A stretch of DNA of 51,503 bases from UBA2428 sp002343545 (lineage in GTDB: Bacteria; Bdellovibrionota; UBA2428), in assembly GCA_937952285.1 (NCBI GenBank), contig CALFZE010000088.1, positions 1 to 51,503 on the forward strand, in the 5' to 3' direction. Shown here one piece after another: positions 1 to 9,613 of this stretch (positions are counted from its first letter, which is position 1; the number at the start of each line of letters is the position of its first letter). The notes below the pieces were generated by a model. It had not been told where the DNA came from and did not search any database. It was given only the letters and a program-made list of their open reading frames with translations. Both the position numbers and the translations under genes were made by a program.

Positions 1-1
1 A

Positions 2-133
2 CCCTACCTCGACATCGTGTCGCGGGGCTGGGAAGTCGTGGCGCCCGAGAACCTGCGCCTCCCCGCGGACGAAGCCCTGAACCCCTGCAAGAGCCCGATC
101 ATCCGCGACGAGTTCGAAGCGAACCCGATCTAA
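2..133 (+). CDS. 3' end of an unidentified gene
   Basis: An open frame enters from the left edge and stops at TAA (131-133), giving 43 residues that end in EFEANPI. The fragment has no recognisable motif, membrane segment or signal. It is kept as coding because the frame is open, its codons are GC-rich at third positions like the neighbours, and the next gene starts 85 bp later on the same strand. That gap (134-218) holds an A-rich run and no clear hairpin. Function cannot be assigned from this fragment. Confidence 0.5.
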   Translation, partial: PYLDIVSRGWEVVAPENLRLPADEALNPCKSPIIRDEFEANPI

Positions 134-218
134 GCGGAACGACTCCCAGGCCCGTCAAAGAAGCGTCGCCACAGCAAGAGAACCGCCGAAAAAAAACGAA
201 GCTCCCGTTAAGGGACGC

Positions 219-836
219 GTGCCTTTGCGCCGAAAAAGCCTCGTGGACATCACTTTCGCGCGGCCGAACGCAAATTGGCTCCTATTGGCGCTCGCGCTGG
301 GCGCCTGCGCGAGCGCGCCGATCGGGCAAATCCAGTCCGAGCCCGAAGGAGCACGGGTCTACGCCACCGACGGGAAGGAACTCGGCGTCACGCCGCTCGA
401 TCCCGCCAAGCTGAACCTGCCCGACGAAGCCTACTCCCAACTCATCTTCCGCAAGGACGGCTACCTGGATGCCCACCTCGTCATCGAGCGCCGCGCGCTC
501 GACAACGTCCGCTTCAAGCTGCTGCCGCTCGGCGCCGACGGCTTCCAGAAGAACTTCGTCCAGCCGCACGCCGTGCCGATCAGCCAGCTCGTGCAGGAAT
601 ACCTCATCGCGCAAGGCCACCTCGGCGCGCGCCGCTTCGAGGCGGCCGAACGTAGTCTTCGCGCGCTCGAAACCAAGTACCCGCAGCTGGCCGCAACCTC
701 CGTGCTTTGGGCCGACCTCTACATGGCGCAAGGCAAGCGTCCCCAAGCCATCGACTCCCTCAAGCAAGCGCTTCGCCTGAATCCGACGGAACCGCTCATC
801 AAAAGTGCCCTCGAAAGGCTCGAGGCCAAGCCATGA
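219..836 (+). CDS. PEGA/TPR lipoprotein
   Basis: 205 residues from a GTG start, with an AGGGA ribosome site just upstream. The N-terminus is basic, followed by a hydrophobic stretch and a lipobox ending LGAC at Cys30, so the protein should be lipidated and exported. Residues about 33-100 read as a PEGA domain: a short beta module with a SEPEGARVY core and a later GVTPL turn, common in bacterial surface proteins. The C-terminal half (about 120-200) is helical with a TPR-like pattern (AERSLRALE, A..LKQALRLNPTEP). The stop overlaps the next start as ATGA, so the two are translationally coupled. Inference: a periplasmic or outer-membrane scaffold partner of the downstream membrane protein. PEGA plus TPR is confident; the role is unknown. 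Confidence 0.8.
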   Translation: MPLRRKSLVDITFARPNANWLLLALALGACASAPIGQIQSEPEGARVYATDGKELGVTPLDPAKLNLPDEAYSQLIFRKDGYLDAHLVIERRALDNVRFKLLPLGADGFQKNFVQPHAVPISQLVQEYLIAQGHLGARRFEAAERSLRALETKYPQLAATSVLWADLYMAQGKRPQAIDSLKQALRLNPTEPLIKSALERLEAKP

Positions 837-2644
837 GAGCGTTCGTCTTTTGCTTGGTCCTGCTCGTCGGCACGCCGTCCGCGCGCGCCCAAGCGACGGA
901 CGAAGCGACGCTTCGATCCACGATCCAAGGCCAAGCCACGGAGCTCCTAAAGGGACTCGTCGGCCCGAGCTACTTCTCGATGGCCGTCGTGCGTCCGGGC
1001 CAAAGCCTGCCCGGCCGGGCGTCATCCGACGGCGCGGGCTCGCCCTCTCCGGCTCCCGCGGCCGACCAAAGCAGTCTCTTCGTTTACGGTCCGGACTTCA
1101 AACCCGCCGACCGCGCGACGACTTCGGGTGGCGCGGCGGCCCCGCGCTACCGCTTCGAGATCGAAGTCTTCCTGCAGAGCGAAGTCCCCGAGACGACGCG
1201 CACCGAGCTTCACGCCCTCATCCGATCGCTCTCCCCGGAGCACGAGCTCGCGGTCCGAATCCGCAAGGTCGCCAAGCCACCGCTTCCCGTCGTCGCGAAG
1301 CCGGAAGCCGAGCGAAGCCCCGCCTCGACCGAGATGAAAGCCGAAACCGCCGAAGGCGCGCCTTGGTGGGCACCGTACGCCCTCCCCGCCGCGCTCTTCT
1401 CCGCGCTGCTCTTGGCCGCGCTCATCCTCGGCTCTTTCGTCGTGAGGGCCTTCGGTTCCGTCTCGGCGTCGCTCCGCCAGTTCAACTCGCCGCCGAATGC
1501 GAGAACGGAGCCGGCGCGTCCGGCGCCGCCCGCTTCGACGAACGCGGCTGCGCCGCCCCCGCGCCCCGATCCTCCCATCCTCGATCTCGCTTTGCGACAC
1601 GTGAGCCGCAACCAGGATACCGTGCGGGATTTCCTCTTGAACAAGGTTTATTTTTTCGCACGCGCCATCGGCGAGGAAGCCGACGCCGACTTGCCGCACC
1701 TTCGCCTGCTCGGCCCCCGCCTTTCGCCCGAGGAGCGCGAAGCGCTTCGCCGCGTCCTCGGCCCGCGCGCCGCGCTCGTCGCCGCCTCCTCCTCGGTCGA
1801 GTCGGTCACGGCCTCCGCCCGCTGGCTGAGCCACTTCGCCGGCAAGCTCGCGGCGCTCGAAATGGCCGGTGCGTCCGCCCTCCAAACCCAGCTTTCGCCC
1901 GACGACACTCGTTTGCTGCTCTCGCTCACCCCGGCGGATCTCGACGCCCTCGCGAACGTCGTGAGCGAGCTCGAGGATCCGCAAGTCTGGACGGCCCTCG
2001 TCGAAATTCTTCCGGATTCCCTCCTCGAAGGCTTGCTCGGTCGCCTGCCGGCTTCGGGATCGGCGCCCCTCGGCGAGCTCGCGGAAGTCCCGCCCTCGCA
2101 AGCCGCCGCGTTGCTGAGAAAGGCAATGGCCCGCATCGAAAGTATCAAGGCGAAGGAGTCGCGGCGCGGCCCGAGCGCGGAACTCCTCGAGAAGCGCGTC
2201 ATTCCGAACCTCGCTCGCGCCTACGCCAATTTCGACCTCGAAGAAGAAACGAAGCGTTGGGACGAACTGCTGGCCGCCCACGGGCACGTCGAGACGCTCG
2301 TCCTTGCGCACGTCTGGCCCCTCTTCGCCCTCGCCCGGATTCCCGAAACGAAGCTGCGCGCTTGCCTCTCGTCGCTCGAAACGAGTCCCGTCGCCTACCT
2401 CTGGTACGTCGCCGAAAAAACCGGCAAGTCGGCGCTCGTCGCGGCGATCGCCGGCGGGCTTCCGGAGAGCACGCGGAAGACGATCATCCAGAGCGAGTTC
2501 GAAAAGTTCAAACGACAAGCCCCGAGCGCGGACTCGGCGCGCGATCACTCGCAGTCGATTCGCCGGGCCTTCGAAGATCTTCGTCGCTCGGGCGTCGCGC
2601 TCGAGAGCGAAAAGAGCCCCGCCGGCCTCCGCCAAGCCGCCTAA
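833..2644 (+). CDS. FliF/FliG-like membrane fusion protein (putative)
   Basis: 603 residues from the ATG overlapping the upstream stop; a longer in-frame start at 707 lies inside the previous gene and is rejected. A signal peptide ends near SARAQA (20). Residues 24-55 (TELLKGLVGPSYFSMAVV) and 106-146 (FEIEVFLQSEVPE, then LHALIRSLSP) resemble two parts of the FliF periplasmic collar: the '..LL..iVGP..v.v.V' segment and the 'v.V.vd..vp...l..i..lv' segment. A single membrane helix follows at about 178-206, then a proline/alanine linker, then about 350 helical residues. In that last part DPQVWTALVEILPDSLLEGLL and the stretch from VWPLFAL to EFEKFKR resemble FliG middle and C-terminal repeats. The topology (periplasmic collar, one TM, cytoplasmic FliG-like part) suits a rotor or scaffold. 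The family match is by eye only; it could be an unrelated helical-repeat membrane protein. Confidence 0.55.
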   Translation: MRAFVFCLVLLVGTPSARAQATDEATLRSTIQGQATELLKGLVGPSYFSMAVVRPGQSLPGRASSDGAGSPSPAPAADQSSLFVYGPDFKPADRATTSGGAAAPRYRFEIEVFLQSEVPETTRTELHALIRSLSPEHELAVRIRKVAKPPLPVVAKPEAERSPASTEMKAETAEGAPWWAPYALPAALFSALLLAALILGSFVVRAFGSVSASLRQFNSPPNARTEPARPAPPASTNAAAPPPRPDPPILDLALRHVSRNQDTVRDFLLNKVYFFARAIGEEADADLPHLRLLGPRLSPEEREALRRVLGPRAALVAASSSVESVTASARWLSHFAGKLAALEMAGASALQTQLSPDDTRLLLSLTPADLDALANVVSELEDPQVWTALVEILPDSLLEGLLGRLPASGSAPLGELAEVPPSQAAALLRKAMARIESIKAKESRRGPSAELLEKRVIPNLARAYANFDLEEETKRWDELLAAHGHVETLVLAHVWPLFALARIPETKLRACLSSLETSPVAYLWYVAEKTGKSALVAAIAGGLPESTRKTIIQSEFEKFKRQAPSADSARDHSQSIRRAFEDLRRSGVALESEKSPAGLRQAA

Positions 2645-2776
2645 CGACTTTAAACTATCTTCACCTAACCCTGCAACGCCCTGATAATCCTAGGATTTTG
2701 GGACTGCCGTCCCTCACCAACACTTAATCTCGCGAATCCTTTGTTTTCGGCAAACTAAGTCGAAGAGATCTTAAGG

Positions 2777-5700
2777 ATGAAAAAGAAACCCTTCGCGAGA
2801 ACCCTCCTCCACCGTGTCGCCGCCGGCGTCGTCGGCGCGTTCCTGCTGGGTTCCTGCGTCGAGGTCAAAGGACTCCTGCCTTCGCAGATGAGCGAAACCT
2901 TCCAGGGCTGTCTCGCGGGCACGGCGGCCTCTTCGAGCACGGCCCTCATCAAGTTCGAATTCCCCGCGAAGGCCCACAAAGTCACGATCTACCGCAACGG
3001 CATTCCCTTCTTCTCGACGACCCAACCGAGCACCCTCGAGACGACCGACACGGGACTGGCCGCCGGCAGCACCTACCGCTACAACTGCGAAGCGACCTTC
3101 GCCGAAGGCCCGCTCTTCGGTGCGACCGAACTCAGCGTGGACATCCCGGAGGGCGACTCCGTCCCCGACGCCGAGATCTGCAAAACCGCCACCCAGCCGC
3201 AAGCCCTCTCGGCCAAGGTCAGCTTCGAATGGCCGGCGAGCGCGACGAAGATCACGCTTCGCCGCAACGGCACGCCCTTCTGGTCCACCACGGACCGCGG
3301 CGTGACGGAACACGTCGACGCCTCGCTCGCCGCCGGCTCGTCCTACCAGTACACCTGCGAAGCGCTTTACCCCGGCAACGTGAGCAAGCTCGGCACGAAA
3401 GACCTTTACGTCGAGACGGGTTCGCAGAACCAAGCGGACCTGCCGAACTTCAACGGCTGCTTGACGGGCAGTGCGCTCTCGACGACGTCGACGCGACTGA
3501 CCTTCGAGTTTCCGACGGGCGCGCAGGAAGTCGTGCTCACCCGCAACGGAATCCCATTCTACGCGACCCGCAATCCGGCCACGCTCACGACCGATGACCT
3601 GGGCCTGCTGCCGGGCACGAGCTACCGCTACAACTGCAAAGCGATCTTCTCGGGCGGCCGCGAAAAGTTCGGCTCGCGCGAGCTCAACGTGACGACCCAG
3701 GACGACGGCACGGGCAACACCGTGATCCCCGACTTCGACGGCTGCGTCGCTTCGGGGTCGGTCGCGCTGAACGCCTCGCAAATCAAAGTCCGCTACCAGT
3801 ACCCGGCGCAGGCCACCTCGATGACGATCTTCCGCGACGGCGTGAGCGTTTACACGGCGACCCGCACGACGAACCTCGCGAACCCCTCGGCCGTCCTGGA
3901 ACGCACGGATTCGGGACTCAGCGAAGGCGCCAACTACACCTATACCTGCCAAGCCGCCTTCCCGGGCGGCCGCACGAAGTTCGGCACGGTCTCGCTCGCC
4001 CTCACGACGATCAGCACGAACGCGCCGAGCTTCTCGGGCGCCACGACCCTCAGCGTCCTCGCCACGACGGTCACGCCCAAGCGCAGCGTTCGTCTCTCCT
4101 GGAACGTGCCCGCGAGCGCGGGCGTCCCCGCCCAGAGCTTCAAGGTCTACTACAACCGCGGCACGAGCGTGGACTTCTCGCTCCCGCCCAAGGCGACGGT
4201 CGACTCGTCGATCTACCAGTACGTCGCCGCCTCGCTCGGGGACGAGCTGACTTACTCGTTCGCCGTGAGGGCCTGCGCGACGGGCACCTACCAAGAAAAC
4301 TGCGCGACCAACGACTCGGCCACGATCACCCTGCCCGACCACGGCGCGCCCACCAGCGCGGGCGCCGACGCGCAGAAAAAAGAAAACGGCGTCTTCTGGC
4401 TGCGGGCCCCCTGGGCCGAGGCCAACGGCGGCATCAAGTACCGCAAAGTCTATCAGGTCGACGGATCGAATAACCTCCTGAACGGGGGCGTGCCCTTTAA
4501 AACCGTCGTCATCACGGATCCCGCGCTCGAGGTGCCTTCGGAGTGGATCTCGCTACCCGCGCTCGCCGAGAACGGCGTCTACCGCTTTATCGTTCGCGAT
4601 TCGGACGCGACCGGCCAGGAAAACATGAACACCCAGGTCATCGTCGTGAACGCGGGCGATATGACCCCGCCGACTTTCAACGGCAAGTTTACCGCGCTCG
4701 ACCTCGCGACCACGCCCGCCGACCGCGACCGCAAACTCAAGCTCACCTTCAGCGCCATCGATCCGACGGACGCCGTCGCGTATAACCTTTACGTCGCGAG
4801 CTACCCGACGAACGCCTGCACCGCGGGTACGCTCCACGAGACGCGTTCGGCGACGGCGCTCGGCTACACGAACGGCCAAACCGTCGTGACCGAGATCTCC
4901 AATCTGAGCCCCCGCACGCGTTACAGCGTCTGCGTCCGGGCCGTGGACGCGGCCGGCAACGTCTCGACGAACAACGTGCCCCTGGACCGCTACACGCTCG
5001 ACCTCACGGCGCCCAGCTTCGTCGGCATTCAGAGCCTCGCCTACCAGTCGGGCCCCGCTCGGCTCGAAGCCACGTGGATCCCCTCGAGCTCCGCCGACAT
5101 CAAGGAGTACCGCATCCGTATCTGGACCAAGGTCGGTGGCGGTGCCGCGCAGAACGTCCAGGAGTTGCTCGTCTCGGCGAGCTCGATCACGTGCGGCACG
5201 ACCTGCAGCAAGACGATCACGACGAACGACTATACGCTCACCGACGCGAGCGTCGTCTACGCCGTCGTCAACGCCTGCGACACCGCCGACGCGATCCCCT
5301 CGGGCAGTTCGAACTGCACCGCGATCGCGGATTCCGCGGCGCTCTCGGCCACGGTGCCCGACATCACGCCGCCGCAAGGCTTCCCGGGTATTTTGTCGGC
5401 GAGCTCCGGCGCCGAGCGCTCGATCACCGTGACCTGGGCCGTCCCCGCGAACGGCGCCCAACTCGCCGAGTACCGGGGCTACGCGATTTACGGTTATCCC
5501 ACGACGGCGGCCAACGCCGCGGCCGCCGAAGCGGCGCAGACGCTGCTGGGCCAGATCTTTTGCGCGAACGACACCTGCCTCTCGAGCTACCTGAGCGACT
5601 CGATCCTCGTGGCCGACGCCAAGCGCACCTACAAAGTCTACATGAAGGCGGTCGACGCCGGCTCGAACGAGTCGGCGAACCTGCCGAATCCCGCAACGGA

Positions 5701-8700
5701 CCCGACGGTCAGCACCCTCGACACGACGGCGCCGAATTTCACGTCGAACCTGAACGCGGCCGATCCGGCCTCGGGCGCGATCGCCGTGACCTGGTCGGCC
5801 GCGTCGGATAACCAGTACCCGGGCCACGCCGCGAACGTCTTGACCTACGACGTATACAAACGCGCCATGAACCCCGCCGTCGCGAACCCCTTCGGGGCCG
5901 GCTTCGCCGCCGGATCGACGGCGCCCACGCTCGGCGGCGGCGTCACGCTCTTGGGCTCGACGCTCACGCTTTCCTACTCGGACTCGTCGCTCACGCCGGG
6001 CGACACGAACGCCTACACGGTGTGCGTACGCGACGCCTCGAACAACCGCCGTTGCGACGGCGCGATCCGCACCAAGTTCATCAACGACGTCGTCCCGCCC
6101 GCGGTGACGGGCTTCGCCGCGACCCGCATCGACGGCGGCAAGAACTGGAACGTCGCCTGGTCGATGAGCGACGTCGGCACGACGAACCCCGCGGACCTGC
6201 GCGTCTCGCTCAAGCGCAAGATCGGCACGAGCGCGACGGATTGGCCCGACGCCACGAGTGGCACGCTGCTGCTGAACAACTCGACCGGCGCGACCGCGAT
6301 GAACGGACAGATCGCGAACGCCGCCGACGGCAGCCGCATCGCGGGCATCAACGCGGGCGAAGAACAGTTCGTGAACTACACCCTCTACGTCTCGGACAAC
6401 GCGAACCCCTCGAACCAGACGATCGAGCACCTCTCGGTCCTGGCCGATAACCTGGCGCCGGTCGTCACGATCTCCTCGCCCGCGAACGGCTCGACGGCCA
6501 CGCCGAACGGATCCAACATCGAGATCGCGATCGCGGGCGCATGCGAGACGGCCTACGCGGCCGGTAACGGCGGCACGGCCGTCGCGACGACGGTCACGGT
6601 GAGCGGCGACGTCGCTTCGCCCACGAGCCTGGCCTGCTCGGGCGCCGGCCGGGCCGGCACCTACTCGGGCACGCTCGTCTTGACCGGGGGCGCGGGCGCG
6701 AAGGTCGTCACGATCGCCCAGGCCGATATCGGCGGCAACTCCACGAGCGTGAGCCGCACTTACTACCCGCCCCTCGAGGTCCTCCCGCTCTACGCGACGA
6801 ACGGCGCGCAGTGGATGGATTACGTGAAGAACGACGGCACCGCCTACCACGACGGAACGGGCGCGGCCTGCGCGCCGGGCGCGGCGACAAGCTTTGCCTC
6901 GTGTCTGCACGGCGGCGAGCTTCGCAAAGTCGTCGTCGGCGACGACACCTGCACGGGACTTACGATCACGGAAAGCCTGGGCGCCTTCAACTGGGAATGC
7001 CGCCTCGTCGATGGCGTCGGCGCGACCTTCTTCTCGACCGGACTTAAGGCCGACAAGGGACTCAAGGACCTTTTGCTCGGAACGGAGCCCGCGACCTCGA
7101 CCTTCCGCGACGCGGGCACGGGCTTCCGCACGAACTCCGTCTCGATCACCCGCAGCTCCGACGGCGTCGTCCGAAACTCCGTCGCCAAAACATGGTGGAC
7201 GAACAAGGTCTACCCGCTCCCGGCCTCGGGCAATACGACCGTCTCGACCCTCTCGGGCTCACGCAACATCTATGTCGGAGAGACGAGCCGCACGACGGCC
7301 GGTTACAAAATCACCGACGCCAAGGTCGCGCTTGTCTTGCTAAGCCCCTCGGTGACGTTGACCCAGGACCGCGGCGCCCCGGCCGCGACCTGCAGCCTGA
7401 CCGACGCCGGCGTCAACGGCGGCTCCCGCTGTCTCGTGAACGTGGGCGGCAACTACGTGTGGATCGAAGGCGGCTACTGGGAAGGCAACTCAACGGACGC
7501 GACCCAGGGCAGCCATTATATCTTCAGCCTCACGAAATCGAACTTCGTGCAAGTCCGTAACGCCGTCGCGCGCGATGCCTTCACGGGCTTCGTCAACATG
7601 AAGTCGCAGCTGCATTCGCGGCTCTACGACCTGCAGTTCACCTTCAACCAACGGCCGGGAGGCGTGGGCGGCGGCACGGGCGCCCACGGCGTCCTCTTCC
7701 ACAGCACGGACGCCTCGACGACCGACAACCGCGGCCACGTCTTTGACACCCTCCGCTTTACCAAAGCCGCCGCGCAGGGCGGCTTTGACCGCTGTTTCTA
7801 CGGCGAGTACCAATTCTCGGACCTGCAGTTCAAAAACATCACGTTCGACGCCGGCACTCGCTGCGCGTACGGCTTCATCTTCCAGAACGCGAGCACTCCG
7901 ACGGGATCCACGATCGACCACGGCAACATTCTCATCGAGAACGTCTCGGCACCCGATATGTCGCGTTACGACAGCTACTACGGCGACAGCTTCTTCTTCT
8001 CGCTCGGGGGCGCCAAAACGACGAACATTACGATACGTAACGTCACGGCCAACAACCTTTCACGATTTGCTTATTTCTACGTGGCGACGAACCAGACGGG
8101 CTCCCCGCTCTCGAACATTCTGATCGAAAACGTCTCGATGAAGAACGTTACCAATCAAAGCTTCTACTTCCAGATGCAAGGCAATGCGGCGAGCATCAGC
8201 AACCTCACGATGCGAAACATCAACGTCGCCTCGAGCACGAGCGCCGACAGCCTCTACCTCCAAATGGTCAACGAAGGCACGACGAACTGGTTCGAAAACT
8301 TCCTCCTCGACAATATCAACATGAGCGGCGGCGTCGGCGGCATATCGATCTACGGCAAGGTCAGGAACGGGAGACTCAAGAACATGCGCTTCTCGCGCCA
8401 AGAAAGCCGAGGCATTGCCATCGATGCATACGGCAACCAGCCGACGATGCGTCCGAACAACATTGCCATCCAGGGGGTTCAACTCAATAACCTCTCGGTA
8501 AGCGCCTGGCCAATCTACATTATAGACTGCGTGTCATGCACCTTGCAGGGCATTACCTCGACTCACAACTACTACGGAATGGCGCACGGCGTGCAAAACT
8601 CGGTCATCCAAAACGTCGCTTCCACGCACCATTACCAATACGGATTCTACACAACCCAAGGCTCGCTCGGGCACGGGACACATGCCCAGTACAACACGTT

Positions 8701-9601
8701 CGCGAACATCTTGGTTGGCGGTAGCCGTTGGAACAACTCCTCTCCCATAATGTTCTACCAATCGCTCGTGGCCGATTGGGCGACAAAGTGGAGCGGCGCT
8801 CTCCTGACGACGACAAGCCTGGAATCGGCGTATCGCTACGGCATCGCGAGTGGCGGTACGACGGGACTCGGACTCACCCTCAGCCAAGTCGGATCGACGG
8901 TGGAGTATCGGGCGGCGGCGTCCGGCGCTTCGGACGCACGGGTCATCAATGCCTCGTCCGCGATGAACTTTAACGACGCCTACGTCGGTTGGGTCGCCGA
9001 CTCCGTGAACACGAGCGACTCGGCCTCGGGCTCGGTGACGAGCTTCCCGTACAACGCGACGGCCTCCACCCGGGTTTCGGCGACGAACGCCTTCGACTTC
9101 TTCGGCTTCGAAAACTCTTTCCGAAACTGGATGCAGAAGGGCACGAGCTTCTCCTCGACGAACTCGATCTTCCGCGGAGCTCTCGACTCCGCCGGCCAGA
9201 TCGCGGACTTCCGGCTCTCCAAAGCGGATCCGGCGGCGAACCTCATGTTCAACAACACCGAAGTCCCCTTGCCGGGCGCCGGCGCCGACCCCACCGGCAA
9301 CAACAACGGCGCCTTCATCGCGGGCCAAAACTGCCCGGCGGCCGTTCGCGGCGACCGCACGACGACAACGAACCGAAGTTCGGGCGTCCAAGACACCTTC
9401 CTCCTGAACGCCTGGGAAATCATCGACGATGAGATCGGCGACAACGACGGCCTCTGCGAGTCGAACGAGGCTTGCCTCTACACGCCGAACTTCGGCGCCT
9501 ACCAAGGCCACGGCGACCTGCAGACCTGCGCGTTCCAGTCGAACGGTGGCCTCACCGGCATCACGATGTGGGGCTACACGGAAAACGGCGTGCAACCGTA
9601 A
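2777..9601 (+). CDS. giant lipoprotein: Cys-paired repeats, Fn3 array, parallel beta-helix
   Basis: 2274 residues. A basic N-terminus and hydrophobic run end in a lipobox (LLGSC, Cys27). Residues about 37-425 hold four tandem repeats of 90-100 residues, each with one Cys near its start (GCL/GCV) and one in a Y-x-Y-x-C motif (YRYNCEA, YQYTCEA, YRYNCKA, YTYTCQA), suggesting one disulphide per repeat. About 430-1210 is a chain of fibronectin-III-like domains with W/Y..A..P..Y patterns. A Big-like sandwich follows (about 1215-1330), then a WMDYVKNDG module with further Cys. About 1470-2060 reads as right-handed beta-helix rungs rich in N, I, V and S. The C-terminal module carries DNDGLCESNEACL, which looks like a calcium loop. 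Inference: a surface adhesin or carbohydrate-binding factor. No catalytic residues are evident. The 131-bp upstream gap has a 12-bp palindrome AATCCTAGGATT. The downstream barrel gene converges 12 bp away. Confidence 0.85.
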   Translation: MKKKPFARTLLHRVAAGVVGAFLLGSCVEVKGLLPSQMSETFQGCLAGTAASSSTALIKFEFPAKAHKVTIYRNGIPFFSTTQPSTLETTDTGLAAGSTYRYNCEATFAEGPLFGATELSVDIPEGDSVPDAEICKTATQPQALSAKVSFEWPASATKITLRRNGTPFWSTTDRGVTEHVDASLAAGSSYQYTCEALYPGNVSKLGTKDLYVETGSQNQADLPNFNGCLTGSALSTTSTRLTFEFPTGAQEVVLTRNGIPFYATRNPATLTTDDLGLLPGTSYRYNCKAIFSGGREKFGSRELNVTTQDDGTGNTVIPDFDGCVASGSVALNASQIKVRYQYPAQATSMTIFRDGVSVYTATRTTNLANPSAVLERTDSGLSEGANYTYTCQAAFPGGRTKFGTVSLALTTISTNAPSFSGATTLSVLATTVTPKRSVRLSWNVPASAGVPAQSFKVYYNRGTSVDFSLPPKATVDSSIYQYVAASLGDELTYSFAVRACATGTYQENCATNDSATITLPDHGAPTSAGADAQKKENGVFWLRAPWAEANGGIKYRKVYQVDGSNNLLNGGVPFKTVVITDPALEVPSEWISLPALAENGVYRFIVRDSDATGQENMNTQVIVVNAGDMTPPTFNGKFTALDLATTPADRDRKLKLTFSAIDPTDAVAYNLYVASYPTNACTAGTLHETRSATALGYTNGQTVVTEISNLSPRTRYSVCVRAVDAAGNVSTNNVPLDRYTLDLTAPSFVGIQSLAYQSGPARLEATWIPSSSADIKEYRIRIWTKVGGGAAQNVQELLVSASSITCGTTCSKTITTNDYTLTDASVVYAVVNACDTADAIPSGSSNCTAIADSAALSATVPDITPPQGFPGILSASSGAERSITVTWAVPANGAQLAEYRGYAIYGYPTTAANAAAAEAAQTLLGQIFCANDTCLSSYLSDSILVADAKRTYKVYMKAVDAGSNESANLPNPATDPTVSTLDTTAPNFTSNLNAADPASGAIAVTWSAASDNQYPGHAANVLTYDVYKRAMNPAVANPFGAGFAAGSTAPTLGGGVTLLGSTLTLSYSDSSLTPGDTNAYTVCVRDASNNRRCDGAIRTKFINDVVPPAVTGFAATRIDGGKNWNVAWSMSDVGTTNPADLRVSLKRKIGTSATDWPDATSGTLLLNNSTGATAMNGQIANAADGSRIAGINAGEEQFVNYTLYVSDNANPSNQTIEHLSVLADNLAPVVTISSPANGSTATPNGSNIEIAIAGACETAYAAGNGGTAVATTVTVSGDVASPTSLACSGAGRAGTYSGTLVLTGGAGAKVVTIAQADIGGNSTSVSRTYYPPLEVLPLYATNGAQWMDYVKNDGTAYHDGTGAACAPGAATSFASCLHGGELRKVVVGDDTCTGLTITESLGAFNWECRLVDGVGATFFSTGLKADKGLKDLLLGTEPATSTFRDAGTGFRTNSVSITRSSDGVVRNSVAKTWWTNKVYPLPASGNTTVSTLSGSRNIYVGETSRTTAGYKITDAKVALVLLSPSVTLTQDRGAPAATCSLTDAGVNGGSRCLVNVGGNYVWIEGGYWEGNSTDATQGSHYIFSLTKSNFVQVRNAVARDAFTGFVNMKSQLHSRLYDLQFTFNQRPGGVGGGTGAHGVLFHSTDASTTDNRGHVFDTLRFTKAAAQGGFDRCFYGEYQFSDLQFKNITFDAGTRCAYGFIFQNASTPTGSTIDHGNILIENVSAPDMSRYDSYYGDSFFFSLGGAKTTNITIRNVTANNLSRFAYFYVATNQTGSPLSNILIENVSMKNVTNQSFYFQMQGNAASISNLTMRNINVASSTSADSLYLQMVNEGTTNWFENFLLDNINMSGGVGGISIYGKVRNGRLKNMRFSRQESRGIAIDAYGNQPTMRPNNIAIQGVQLNNLSVSAWPIYIIDCVSCTLQGITSTHNYYGMAHGVQNSVIQNVASTHHYQYGFYTTQGSLGHGTHAQYNTFANILVGGSRWNNSSPIMFYQSLVADWATKWSGALLTTTSLESAYRYGIASGGTTGLGLTLSQVGSTVEYRAAASGASDARVINASSAMNFNDAYVGWVADSVNTSDSASGSVTSFPYNATASTRVSATNAFDFFGFENSFRNWMQKGTSFSSTNSIFRGALDSAGQIADFRLSKADPAANLMFNNTEVPLPGAGADPTGNNNGAFIAGQNCPAAVRGDRTTTTNRSSGVQDTFLLNAWEIIDDEIGDNDGLCESNEACLYTPNFGAYQGHGDLQTCAFQSNGGLTGITMWGYTENGVQP

Positions 9602-9613
9602 TGCGGCCGGGCC

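Noticed and set aside
707..832. N-terminal extension of the FliF/FliG-like gene
   Set aside because: It would overlap the PEGA gene by 126 bp and remove the signal peptide from the N-terminus; the ATGA overlap start is better.
2771..6910. Two long antisense open frames (523 and 785 codons) under the giant lipoprotein gene
   Set aside because: They are Arg/Gly/Val-rich translations typical of the opposite strand of GC-rich coding DNA, with no signal or domain. The plus-strand product has a clear lipobox and repeats.
9602..9613. Terminator between the giant lipoprotein gene and the convergent barrel gene
   Set aside because: The 12-bp gap has no inverted repeat.
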